DNA from: Symbiodinium natans
Taxonomy: Eukaryota; Sar; Dinophyceae; Suessiales; Symbiodiniaceae
Reading direction: 5' to 3'
Assembly (NCBI GenBank): GCA_905221605.1
Contig: CAJNDS010001002.1
Coordinates: forward strand, 70,337 to 134,336
Length of the DNA: 64,000 nt
The notes under the pieces were generated by a model. It saw nothing but the letters and a program-made list of their open reading frames with translations, searched no databases and had not been told where the DNA came from. Both the position numbers and the translations under genes were made by a program. Position 1 is the first letter of the stretch; every line of letters starts with the position of its first letter. Of this stretch, positions 42,370-53,449 are shown piece by piece.

Positions 42370-42985
42370 CCCTGAACTCTAAACCCAAAACCTGACATGT
42401 AAACCATTTTTGATTCTTAGAGGGATGACGTAGACATCAGACGGGTTCGAAAGCAGACTCACGTATGGAACTGCGAAACAACAAAGCGCATGCTCGTTGC
42501 CCAGCCTCGATTTTTGCCCAGTGTGCATGATCAGCTCTCTTTGTTTGAGGGGGGTTCCATTTTTTCACGGGCACCGGACTAGATTCCTGAGGAACCCAGC
42601 AAGGAAATCTAATCTAACTCGATGGTCGCTCGGATTCGGGAATGCCTTCCGAAACCAACACCGTTATGTTTGTGGTTACCTGAGGTTTCCTCAGTTTACA
42701 GGGGATGTTCGGGCTACTTAGCTTATCCAGCGTCGCAGGGTAACTCCTAGAAACTCAGAAGGGCTCCCTTTTTTGCTGAAACGGCTTCTAAGGGAACCTA
42801 ACACTTTCAAATGGAATCCTAACACTTTAACACAAAACGGGAATAAGGGACCCTCGGTCCTAGTTAAGGTAGCACCAAGTGTCCCGCTCCTCTTTGATTG
42901 GCACATTCCTCAACGTCGCCTCCTGAAAAAGGCTCGGACTTATGGGCTTCGGGGGTTTAGGGTTTTGGGTTTATCCAGCACCCGT
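42370..42985. other. unassigned
   Basis: A plus frame of 120 codons (42773-43135) reads FKWNPNTLTQNGNKGPSVLV, but there is no splice or start evidence. TTTAGGGTTTTGGG at 42957. Confidence 0.3.
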
Positions 42986-43043
42986 TCTGCTTCGGTTCGC
43001 ATTCGAGGAAACGTACGGGCGCATGAAATTGGAAGAGCAGCGC
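42985..43043 (-). CDS. exon, unknown protein
   Basis: Strong acceptor CACTGATTTTGCAG|GCG at 43044. The frame ALLFQFHAPVRFLECEPKQN ends at a possible donor AACGG|GTGCTGG. The following intron carries AAAACCCTAAACCCC, i.e. the C strand near its 5' end, an exception to the usual orientation. Confidence 0.5.
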
Positions 43044-43397
43044 CTGCAAAATCAGTGTTGTTCAGGGGAATCGTCTATAATCTTATGATCACAGCCTTTC
43101 ACCCAGCTCATTGGGTTCTATCCTACTTCTGTTGATAGCAGCATGTGGTCAACACCAACATGCCGTTCAACCTACCTTCACATCGTTATCTTCTTCCTGT
43201 TTGCCGCTCCTTCTATCCTTCCATGATTTTCATGCGTCTCTTTGGCTGTCAGCGCTGGTAGTCTGAAAGGTCCAGAACCACCTGCAAGTCCCCGAATTTC
43301 AAGCAAGAATCATGCGAGGGATGAGTAGGATGCGTAGCTTCAAGTCCTTTCAATGCAACCTTCAGGGATTGCCCTAACCTAGGGCTTATAGGGAAGC

Positions 43398-43529
43398 TTA
43401 GAGCCCTTTGTGGCCCCGCGCCAGCATCCGCTGGCCATCAGGGCGCGCCCCACAGATCTGCTTCAGTGGTCCGGCGACGGCAGCTGCGATCTCCTGCCAC
43501 GCAAAGGCCTCGCAGGAGCAACGCTGAAG
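43398..43529 (-). CDS. terminal exon, unknown protein
   Basis: Acceptor AAAAAAGTTCAG|CTT at 43530. The frame reads LQRCSCEAFAWQEIAAAVAG then PLKQICGARPDGQRMLARGH and stops with TAA at 43398. It ends in a basic tail. Family unknown. Confidence 0.55.
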   Translation of the reverse strand, partial: LQRCSCEAFAWQEIAAAVAGPLKQICGARPDGQRMLARGHKGL

Positions 43530-43539
43530 CTGAACTTTT

Positions 43540-45110
43540 TTATCTTAACATGCCGTACTTTGGTCGGTGCAACCCATCAATGAGTTTATCCCTTTAACAG
43601 GGGGAACCCTTCATCTTGAACTGTCCAGGCTTGTGCTTCCAACGAGATATGTAGGGATATGCAAGCGGTAATTCCTGGTTCATGACATGGTTTCAGGTTG
43701 GGGGGGGGGCTTGTAAGAGGGTCGATTCTCTGAAATCTCTGAAACCCCAAACCTCCTGAACCCCAAGTTGGGCCGCGCCTCGAACCCCAAGTTGGGCCCC
43801 ATTAAACCCTCTGAACAAATCCCAAATAGACTCCTCTCAAGTTTGAGAAGGGAACATGCAACATACCCCAAGGGTCCCCTGAAGTCCTACAGAGACTCAA
43901 CCCACTCCCGGCCACTCCCGGCCACTCCCTTCGATGTGTTGGAAGCCTTCCGCTGCTGCCCCCGAGAAGCATCAACCTAAGGGCGTTGCGTGAGTCTGTG
44001 GGGCATCTTCTCCGAAAGGTGTCGGGTTGACAGGCTTGTTGAGGGTTTGTGGGGTTTAGGCTTAGGGTTTTATAGGCGGGTATTGGCTTTAGAGTGGAGC
44101 TCTCTTGTTGTTCGGGGGGGAGGGGGGGGGGGCTCCCTTATTTTGCTGGCGTCAGCAGCTTCAGGGTTGACTTGAGGCAACTGAGGGCCTTGTGTTGAGG
44201 GTTGCGGGCTTAGGGCCGTGGGGGCGAGGGCCGAGGGTTTCGGACCTTCGGGTTCGAACATGCTTTTTCTCAGCTTCGGGAAAGGGGCAGGATTATCGGC
44301 TCGGCTTCAGGTTGTACAGCTGTTATGATGGGATTCAGGGTTCGTGGTAGACCCCACCTGAAGAACCCACCTTGTTTTGAGCAGGCAATAAGCGTTGATG
44401 CACTTAAGGTAGCCCCTCCCCCAAAAGTAGGTCAGTCCCGAGTTGCAGACCCAGGACCTTTTTTGCGCCAAGGAGTATGGATACCCTCAGGCCTTAGGCT
44501 TGGGGATCCCATGATTATAGGGCTTGGGGTGCTCAGCGCAAACTCATCACAGCAGCATTCGGCAAGAGGGGGAGCTCGGTCTTCGTCAGCGCTGGCATGC
44601 CTGCTGGTGTGGGGCTTGGCACCTTCCCTACGAATTGGAACAGGGAAGCTGCCACGAGAGCCTTGACCTTGGAACTGCATCCTAAAGCAGTCTTTACACT
44701 GGAAGGTGTGCTACTGGCAAAACTAAAAAACCTATATCCTAAACCCTCTGCCTTTTTGTTTTGCTTTTTAGATACTATTGTTTTTGTAAAATTAATGTTT
44801 AGTGTTTTGCTATTTTATTTATTGACTCTCTTTTGGGGGGGGGGGGGGGAGTCCTATAATCAGGAATATCGTACTTTTGTTTTGGGTGGGTGACTACACC
44901 ATCTTAAACCAGGAAGTCCGCAGAACATTGTCCTTGTAGACTGACGCAGTGGTGCCTTCACACACTAGGGCCTAGGCTATACTCCCCTTAGAACCTTGAA
45001 AAAAAGAGCTGGCTTTTAGTATCCTAAAATAGAAAGTAATTCCCAAGGGGGATATAGTAGGGCCAAAGGTTAGGGCCCCTTCAGCTTCCTGCCAGGCCTG
45101 CTTCCCGTTT
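43540..45110. other. mixed region with weak plus-strand exon candidates
   Basis: G runs at 43699-43708, 44116-44131 and 44835-44849. Candidates on plus: ALRESVGHLLRK with donor CGAAAG|GTGTCGG near 44020; AISVDALK between TTTTGAGCAG and CTTAAG|GTAGCC at about 44385-44408; RKLITAAFGKRGSSVFVSAG near 44545-44750. Minus frames overlap all three, so the strand is uncertain. Confidence 0.35.
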
Positions 45111-45117
45111 CCTGGCG

Positions 45118-45410
45118 CGCGTCGCCAAGGCATGGCCATGGACGAAGGCCAAATTGCAGTGTGAGTATGATGTCTTGGTGCAGACGTATGTCGTAACACA
45201 TCCTAATGTCGCTAGTTGACCTGTCACATTTGATAACTCTCTAGGCAACGGGTCCCCAAAATCATTACAAATCCGTAGCTCTGAAAACCCATCGCACGTT
45301 CTGGTGGAATCAGGTGGGAGGACCGAGCCGCTTTCAGCGAGCCGATCGCCCAGGGCTTGCCGTCTTGGCAGCCCCAGCCCCTCCCACCTCAGTACTTTGA
45401 GCCAAGATGG
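45118..45410 (-). CDS. open frame next to a spliced-leader-like sequence
   Basis: The minus strand at 45399-45413 reads CCATCTTGGCTCAAA, close to the last bases of the dinoflagellate spliced leader (CCATTTTGGCTCAAG). One frame stays open from there for over 100 codons without ATG: ALGDRLAESGSVLPPDSTRT then CDGFSELRICNDFGDPLPRE and VTTYVCTKTSYSHCNLAFVH. It may be the relic of a retroposed, trans-spliced cDNA, or coincidence. Confidence 0.3.
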
Positions 45411-45524
45411 TTTGATTAGGTTAGGGTTTAGGGTGTACGGGTTTCATTAGAGTTCGAGGGCTTTTGTCGGCCTCAGCTAGACTTAAGTGACGGGCTTTTG
45501 GTTTTGGGGTTTCTGCACCTTTCC

Positions 45525-45575
45525 AGACAAAAATGTAGACCAGAAGTTGCTGTGGAAGCGGACCCCCACCCTAAG
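45525..45575 (-). CDS. possible short exon
   Basis: The frame VRFHSNFWSTFLSGK ends at donor GGAAAG|GTGCAG. The acceptor side is GAGCCTTAG|GG. Small, but protein-like. Confidence 0.35.
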
Positions 45576-46021
45576 GCTCTCAGCCCCGAAACCCAAGTTG
45601 GGGTCTGATCTAGATTTGCCATGACATGAGATCGTATAGTAGACCGGATGACGTGTTGACCGAATGGCTCTCGCATTGTTTCTGCGCCATCACACCTTTA
45701 GGGTGCGGTGCAGGTTCCATTGACGCCAGGAATGTCTAAAACACTTCTCGCTTTACAAACTCGGAACTGTCGCTATACAAGCCGTACATCTGCTCCACAT
45801 CCACCGCAGACATGGAAGGCGCAGACGTTGAAGGCTGCACGGTGGAGTGGAAAGGTTTGGATGCCTGCTCGTCTCGCCGCCTCAGAGTGCCGTGGAGGCA
45901 CTGAAGGGCTGAATGCGGCTTAGAGTCTTTATTGCAGTGTAGAATGTAGAGTCTAGTCGACCGGCCTCAGCAACAAAACTCCTTGAGCCCCTCCACCCTC
46001 CCCCCCCTCTCCCCCCTCCCC

Positions 46022-48740
46022 TTATTTTGCAGCTAAGCAGCATAAGGTAAGCCTCAGACATCCACGCTTCCAGGTTGAGGGGCGGGGGCCAACTAAATCA
46101 AGGGCGTGTTTGATAGGAATAGGTATTTCTTTTGTTTTGGCCAGTTGTGCTTTTCGTAATGAACCATTTTCAGAGCTTATGCTATACGACGCTGCCGACT
46201 GAAGCTCTAAGAGCGGCACTGCATGCCACCACGACCAAAGTGACATGTATTTCCCACCCCGGTTCTTTACGCGCCCTCCCTCTTCTCTGCCCACCCGAAG
46301 CACTATGTCAGCATGAACCCTGTAAATACGGAAAGCTGCCTCCAAGAGCTCCTGTTTGTGCAGAATGTCCTCCGCAGTCAAGATGGAGAAAGAACAGGGC
46401 CCTTAAGCTGTGAGAGGTGCAGTGCCGCAGTCCACCAGCAATGGTAAGCCCAAAAAGGGTCCTGCAGCGTGTATGCGAGGCTGGTCATATCGGAGTCGGC
46501 ATCTGCAGTCCGGCCCCAATTGCCTGCGTTGTGCTCAGGAGACTTTTCTGGCGAAACACCCTTGCACATCATTCCTGACCCCAATCTGTACCTGTCAGTT
46601 CAGACATGTCCATACATCTCCGCAGGCCTCCAGTCATCTTCAGAAACACCCTCCTTGGTGAGTCCCATCATGCAACTACTGCGCTTCGGGGGCACTCATG
46701 GCTGGAAATGGCCAGGCCCCAAAATCGTCTGACCGTCTGACCACTTCTGCAGACCAGCGTCTGGCCAACAAACTGCAGCCGACATCTGGAGACGCATGTC
46801 AGGAACACGAACCTGTTCTGTACGACTGCAATGAAATCTGCCATCTCAGAGAGGTCAACAGGGATGACTTTGTCCTTGGTTCTTGCTCTGGGTAATAGTA
46901 ACTTGATGGTTTTGGCACTGCAACATGAAGAGCTCATAGCTTCGTGCTGCAAGGGCGCCGTATCCGGCATGTTGTCGATGCTCGAGTGCAGATTGTTCAG
47001 CAGATCTACCAAAACGCCAAGCAAACCCGCAAAGCCAACGGTGCTGTTAGCCTTGCCAGGAGCCAATTCGCTCACGGTAGGCTAACGCATGGGACATGCT
47101 TCACTGCTCAGGTGCCTTGGCGTTGGCAACACAATTTGGTAGGAACTCGAGCATAAACGCTTGCTCCTGGAGCACATGTGGCCCGCACTTTCACCAAATA
47201 TCACCAAATTGTAAGCAGCCGGGAACTGAGCAACTGTCGTGGAACTGTTACACCCTCATCCTTAGGCCCCAAAACCCAAGTCCTGAATCCCGTCCGCCAG
47301 GAAGTGATCCGTCAAGATGGTCCGTTCTCGGGCTTTGAGCGCATCCCATGATGTCCGAAGCTGCAGGTACTCTTTCTCATCTTGCACCCTCGCGAGGCAT
47401 GATAGCCGAACAAGAACGAGTTCCTGCAAGGCCCAGCCGTGCATAACACACTGGATGCTCATGGTTGTGGACAAGCGGGTGTTCTGACAGTCCTGGCTCG
47501 TGCTGGCTGCTGTGTCAAGGACAGTGGGTCTTGGCGACTGTAGCTTCAAAATAGTTATCCCGACGGTCATGAGTCATGTCTCTTTGCGCCAACTGCGATG
47601 AAACATACTAGCAACGAGGCGCAGTGCTCCTACTTCCTACTGTGTATGACCACGAGTAGTTGCTATAGTCACACATCTCATCACATCGTCTAGGAGGGAG
47701 GGAGGGAGGAGAGGGGAAGGGGCGGGGTGTCCTCCGCTGAGTCAAAGTTCATATGCAGCTTGCGGGCCCTCTCCTCCATGTAGCCCCAGTATATCGCAAC
47801 TGGAGAGCATTCCTAGGCTGGCTCTTGAACATCATATACATATATATATATTTTTTCCTATATTCCTAAAACAAAGATCCTCTCAAACACAATAGGTGAA
47901 AAGAGAACACGGACCGATTTTAGGTCCTGCCTAGATTCCGTAAGGCGCTTGAGCAAGCGAACGCCGCTGATCACCGAAGACGCGTTCCTTAGAAGGGCTC
48001 CGGTCTTGCGCTTCATGTGCAGGGTCGCCCCGGAGCGTGCTGCGCACAAAACCTGCACGATACTGCATTCGAGTGTCTTCGAGCTCATGAATCGAGAACC
48101 TGTTCCGGCAGCAATGCCACTCATAAACCCGAGCAGGAACAAGATGTAGAAGCGGAACTGCTCTTCACCTCAGCCACACACATCATCAAGCAGAGCTGGC
48201 GCAAAACTGGCGCTGCTTGGTACTGTAGCAGCTGAGGGGCTCTTCTCCTCAATGCACTTGCGCAGCTGCGCAATGTTTGCCGGGAGATTTTCGCCTGCAG
48301 GGAGTTTTCTTTGTTAGAGGTACAAGGTGGGGTGTGGGGTCCCCTATTGTAGGGTAATTAACTGTTGCAACACTTTGGAGCAACCCCCTCCCACCTTGCA
48401 ACATCTGGGCAAGGTTAAAGAGCTGGTGGATTTCAAGGGCGTTCTCGATATACTGCCTCAGCGGACTTGGCAGTCGGTTGCGGTTGGGCCGCAACTGTAA
48501 AGCCCTCTTGCTTGTAAAGGGGGAATTGAGGGCTTCAGGGGCTCAAGGGGTTTTGTCGGGTCTTGAGGTGTAGGGTTCGGGGCCAAGTTAGGTTGAGGGT
48601 TCAAAGAAGGCAGCAATTCTCAGGCCAGCACTCTCCCCGCTGGGATAACCATCGGACAGAAGGCACCACGTTCTTCTCGCCTCAGGTGTCAGCTTCTCGT
48701 ACAACCATACAAATCGAGCAGCAAAAAAGATAACGATCAT
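46022..48740 (-). CDS. multi-exon gene of a dinoflagellate-type family, function unknown
   Basis: Exon 1 starts at ATG 48740 (MIVIFFAARFVWLYEKLTPE then ARRTWCLLSDGYPSGESAGL). Later exons: 48395-48494 (LRQYIENALEIHQLFNLAQM, donor CAAG|GTGGGA); 48224-48294 (ENLPANIAQLRKCIEEKSPS); 48157 to about 47930 (FRFYILFLLGFMSGIAAGTG then SRFMSSKTLE and VISGVRLLKRL); about 47283-47500 (GWALQELVLVRLSCLARVQD, SWDALKARERTILTDHFLAD); 47116-47166 (EQAFMLEFLPNCVANAK, GC donor); from 47051 (NSTVGFAGLLGVLVDLLNNL). Open frames 46668-47051 and 46022-46381 (ILHKQELLEAAFRIYRVHAD) may add the C-terminus. Phases fit at 48395/48294, 48224/48157, 47283/47116 and 47116/47051. The helical text resembles a repeated dinoflagellate family I have met without an assigned function. 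The GFMSG segment may be membrane-embedded. Confidence 0.7.
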
Positions 48741-48829
48741 TCCCGTAGCGAGGGTTTGTTTTTTGTGGGGTTGTTAGATTTTAGACTCAACTCTTCTCCT
48801 CGCCCGGAACTCATCTCCTCGCCCGGTCT

Positions 48830-49345
48830 ACTCCCAGAGGCTCCCTGGAGTGCCCAACCCCAGAAACTGCCTGGAGTGCCCAACCAGAGATGCCCAACCC
48901 GGAGTGCCAGAGTTTTATTGCAGTGCCCACCCCACTCCCTGGAGTGCCCAGCCCCAGAGTTTTCCTGAAGTGCAACCCCTGCCCAGCCCACATGGAGCCC
49001 AACCCCAGTTTCCCTGGAATGCTTGAGTGCCCAAGCCCAGAAACTCCCTGCAGTGTCCAAGAGAATTCCTGAAGTGCCCAACACCAACCCCAGAGTCTCC
49101 CTCCAGTGCCAACCCCAGAGTCTCCCCGGAGTGCCCAACCCCAGTGCCTGGAGTCTGGAGTGCCCAACCCAGAAACTGAGTGGAGTGCCGAATTTAGAGA
49201 TGTTTGGAGTGCCCAACCCCAGAGTCTTCCTCAAAAGCAGTCTCCCGGAGTGCCCAACCACAGAGAATCAACACAGACACTCCCAGACTCCCTGGAGTGT
49301 TTTTTTAGAGATTTTTGGAGTGCCCAACCCCAGAGACTCCCTGAA
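48830..49345. repeat. degenerate GGAGTGCCCAACCCCAGA tandem array
   Basis: Some 20 imperfect copies of a unit of 18-27 bases (GGAGTGCCCAACCCCAGAG with TCTCCCT or AACTCCCT spacers). It generates shadow frames on both strands. It lies between the C-terminus of the channel gene and the start of the gene at 48740. Confidence 0.9.
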
Positions 49346-49547
49346 GGTGGGGATGTTCGAAGTAAAGAAATTTTCCGATCTAGCTCAGAAGGACTCCTGC
49401 TCTTGATCTGGGCGTTCTCAACATGGCTGTGCATGCTGCCAATGCTGTGGCGACCAGAGTGAACACCAGAACGCTGATGAACCCGCCTGGCACACCCAAA
49501 ATTGCCTGAAGAGCCCCTCCTTCGGTTGAGGTCCGGAACCGATCATC

Positions 49548-52500
49548 CTACGAGGGCTCCTTCTTGCTCGCCGGGACACTGGCCACCAGCTGAAGCACCG
49601 CTTTCTCCGGACGCCTCATCTCCCGTGGCATTTGCTGCAAAACGGCCTTCGACTTGCCCAGGGCGCGGATGGCCAAGAGCACCTCTCTGAAAGCGGAGTG
49701 CTTCCGATCGGTCGTTGCACTCTAGTGACTCTAGTGACTCTAGTGACTCTAGTGACTCTAGTGACTCTAGTGACATTGCAACTGAGGCTGCAGCCATCAC
49801 GGCCTGCATCTGCTCGGAATCCGGATCCTCATGTGTGCGAGCTTTCAGGGTCTGACAGACGTATGCGCGACCATTAGCTGCTTCAGATTCATTGATACTT
49901 GCAAACAAGCATCGATCCAACTCATCAGCCCCTGCAGCTCCAACCACTGCGTTTCATCCAGCCTTGCACCTGGAGCCTGAGGATATGTGAAGATGTCGTA
50001 GCGATTCTTGAAGAGCGCCAGCATGCTGATGCACGAGGATTCCGCCCTCTCTCGCTCGGCAGCCTGCTCGAAAACCACGTGTGGACTGTGCTCCTGATGC
50101 AGCTCAGGAATGACAATCTGCAATTCCTTGGCCAGCTTGTGCGTGTCCATGGTGCCCGCATCCAGGGCCTTCAAGTACCTTGCTAGGTTGTGAGATGTGC
50201 AAGGAAGCGTGCCTTACCCAGCAGGTCCTACGATCCTGCGAACGTTTTTTCAACTAAAGGGGCCCTCCGAAAATGCCCCCGAGATACTTGTCCAGGCCAG
50301 GATTGATGTGCTCTGCTGAGGCATGGCTGCACGGGAACAGGCTTGAGATAGATGCGTCTGGGTAAACTTCCTCCTCCTTCAGCTCTTCAGAAGCCACGTC
50401 TCGCGATGCCTTCAAAGATCTTTGTGGCCGGAGAATGCGCATGATCGAGAAGCTCTTAGAGCCAGTCCCATCCGAGCCTCGTTTGTTGAGGGGGATTGAG
50501 ATGTTTTGCAGCCGAGTCTTCGGGTCGGGATACAGATCTTGGTAGTGCTGGTTTCTCCGGCAGCACTCATCCGCACAGCGAATCTGCTCTTCGTCTCCAC
50601 ACTTCGTCTTGCTGGCCTGCATTGCCGACACAAAGTCCTGCGCTCTGGAAAGTAAAGACTGACCCTAAATTCCCGTTAACGAGAACTATCGACAATGGGC
50701 CCATTCTTGGCACCCTAAACTACAAGGAGCTGGCAAGTCTCGAAACGTATAGTCGCCCATTGTTGCAAGCCCTTGCATGAGCCTATGAGAACTTTCATTA
50801 AGTCCCATGAATCCAGCACAGGTCCTTGGCAAAATCGGAGAACATAGTCACACCTAACACAGGCACAGCTTCTGCACACGTCCGCCTGCTTCTGGGCTTA
50901 TCCTCTGGGGATGATCCCAAAAACACCGCACACCGCAAACAAAACACTAAGAATACCATCAACAAAACACCAAGAATACCATCAACAAAAGGCAATGCAG
51001 CTGAGACACATCCACGCGACTGCTTCACACATTCGGCCAGGTCTTGCCCTCGCAACGAAAAGGTCTCTGCAAACGTCATCGCAGAAAGCGTGGACCTCAC
51101 GCTGGCTGAAGGATTCAAGGATAGCAAGTCAGGACTTCTCTTCGATGTGGACACGAAGACTTCTGTTTCCGGGTTCAAGCTCTCCAAAACTACTAGTCCT
51201 GAAACCTGACCCCAGCGAGACCAGAGCGGATTGGTCTCGGCTCAGGCTCCGGCTGATGCAGGCTGCCGTCGGTGTAAAGGGACAGCTCTCCAAACCACCT
51301 GGTGCCCGTAAACTCCTTGGCATCGCCCTCGGCGTCGTACCCTGGCAGGTCGAGCCCCCGACCCTAAACCTAAGATCGTAACCCCAAGATGCTGCTTCTA
51401 GGATTGACGAATGTCGGAAGTTGGTAGGGTGAAATCCTGCCCGTTTACGTACTGTGGCTCTAAAGAGCAAGGAGAGCTACTGGAGGCGAGAGAGACAGAG
51501 AGGTAAGAGAGAGGGAGAGACGAGGCAGAGAACATGAGAACATATGAGAACATGAGAAACGAGAGCAGCAACCTCGTGCGGCTCTCGGATTCGTCTTATC
51601 ACTTCAAGAGTGCCGCTGCTGTTGGCCCTAAGGCCCTATGTTCGCAGCGCATATGCTTTGTAGCCCTTGCTAATCTCTTAGAGCATGTGAGTGCCAAACC
51701 CAGCCTTGGATGTAGGTGTACGTGCCAGTGGCAGTGATGTGGAGACAAGAGGCCCAAGAACCTGCGATGAAGATGTGCTCCCCCTTCTCGTAGACGTGCT
51801 TCTCCAAGGCTGCACAGACAGAGCCGAAGACATCTGTGTAGCACTCCTGGAGGAGCTTGAAGATTGGTAGCTCCAACACGTAACTGCTCCTCTGACTCAC
51901 ATAGAGCTCCAGCTGCAATGTCGGTGAGATTAAGGACGTGTCCAAGGTTGTGGTCGAGAACTTCTCAAGTCGGTATTCCACGAAGCGCATGATCCGTGAA
52001 ACCAGCTCAAAGGGCACATGCTGGTGGCTTAGATACTGGCGCACTTCCCGCCGTCGGCGGTCTCTTGCTTCGTTCATGGCTCGAAGCTCTGCAAGCGTAT
52101 CGGAAATTTTGGAAATTCCTGCGCCCATCGCTGCGAGACAGAATATCGAAACAAAAATGTCGGCACCTCTCTCCAAACCACTCCCTGCATCCAAAAGTGG
52201 AGGGGCAGGCGAGTTGATGATCCAACGCATGGCATGGAGATACTGAACCCATCCCGGTATCGTGTCGGCGCTGGCAAGGCGAGTCCAGCTTCGGATGTCG
52301 TCGCTCTCCTCCATGCCGCGCCCAATGGCATACCACATGCACGTGAGCAGGTGGGCACAGAAGGTCATCGCAATGGCCGTGCTTGTGATGGCAGTGACAA
52401 CAGCGATCCAGTGACGCCCAGTGTTTGCCGCGCTTTCTTCGATGATGGAGTTCACCTTTGTGAGCTTCAAGACTCGCAAGAGTCTCAAGAGCCTCATAAT

Positions 52501-53442
52501 GCGCGTGACTCGAAACAGGCGAAACTCTGCCGACAAGCTCGTTTCGGAGAGTCCATACCCAATGTCAAACACCAGCAACAGAATGTCGAAAAGCAGCCAG
52601 CCCTGCAGGTAACTCAAAAATATAGAGACATGCCGTGAGACCAGGACTCCACGGCGGTACGTGGCGGTATTCAGATTTACAAAGAGATCAGCTGTCCAGA
52701 ATGCCAAGCTGATCCAAAAGGTCAGCCATAGCAAAAAATTAAACACCAGACCGTCGGAAGGTCCCATTCTCACGTTCCATGCCAGGGCTGGGGGCAGCAG
52801 AATACTGTCACAAAGTATTAGAACCATCGCGCTGACATCCCAGCCTATTCTGAAAGCACCGTATGGGTGGAAAGCCTGTATGACCCGGCTGCGGTGCAGG
52901 TGCTCGGAGTTACTGCCAATGATGCTCAGACGAGCAGAGGCCTTCATGCGGGTCATTGTTGTTGGACCTTCAGCACTCTGAGTGGCCATATCCATCCATC
53001 GGCTATGTAGGCGTATCTGATTTCCAGAATCAACACTGCCAGGTGGTGCCGCCAGAGCCCGCTTCAAAACGGCGGGGTGTGCCTTCGATGTGTGCCGGTG
53101 GGCAAGCAGAGCAGGAGGTTCACGCAGTTGCTCGAACTTTGGACCTGGAAGTCCCTGCCTAAAGGCGACTGGCTTCCCCGTGCATGAGCCTCCCTGCACG
53201 AAGGCTGCACCTTCCATGGTCTCTATAGTCTCTATGGTGCTGCGAAGGCATTGCACCTGACGACCCATAGATTCCAAAGACTTGAGAGAGCGCTGCAGCT
53301 CTTCCTCGATGTCGGCAAAGTTCTGCCATATCTTACCGCTGCTCTCTGAAGCCATGGTGGCGGGGATGGCGGCCTTGCTTGAGCATTGCAGCCGCGTCAC
53401 AGCACTTGAGAAATAGACAAGGTTCAGCTGCCCAGCATTCAT
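49548..53442 (-). CDS. CNG/HCN-like voltage-gated cation channel, 6-7 exons
   Basis: Exon 1 (51705-53442) encodes six membrane helices and the start of a cyclic-nucleotide-binding domain. S1 is about residues 200-222, S2 232-258, S3 279-297, S4 307-331 (FRVTRIMRLLRLLRVLKLTK), S5 345-373, pore 396-425, S6 428-450. ATG 53442 follows an in-frame TGA; ATG 53355 is the alternative. Next: 51267-51341 (WFGELSLYTD), about 51008-51105 (SVRSTLSAMTFAETF), 50288-50637 (DEEQIRCADECCRRNQHYQD, donor ACAA|GTATCT), 49899-50178 (YLKALDAGTMDTHKLAKELQ), then from 49851 (TLKARTHEDPDSEQMQ), ending with VLLAIRALGKSKAVLQQM and TAG at 49548. Introns 1 and 2 use GC donors; nearly all phases match, the last junction is unsure. 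The pore lacks GYG (NSPAPPLLDAGSG). cNBD keeps FGEL. It is likely a plasma-membrane or ciliary channel. Confidence 0.85.
49723..49772 (+). repeat. 9-bp tandem repeat TCTAGTGAC
   Basis: About six copies of CTAGTGACT. In the sense strand of the channel gene it reads (CTAGAGTCA)n, giving SLESLESLE if translated. It is either in the penultimate exon or in the last intron. Confidence 0.9.
50941..50990. repeat. 24-bp direct duplication in a channel-gene intron
   Basis: AACACCAAGAATACCATCAA, within a 24-base unit, occurs twice in tandem (one base different). It lies just downstream of the short cNBD exon in the sense strand and duplicates a possible donor GATG|GTATTC. Confidence 0.8.
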
Positions 53443-53449
53443 TCAGTCT

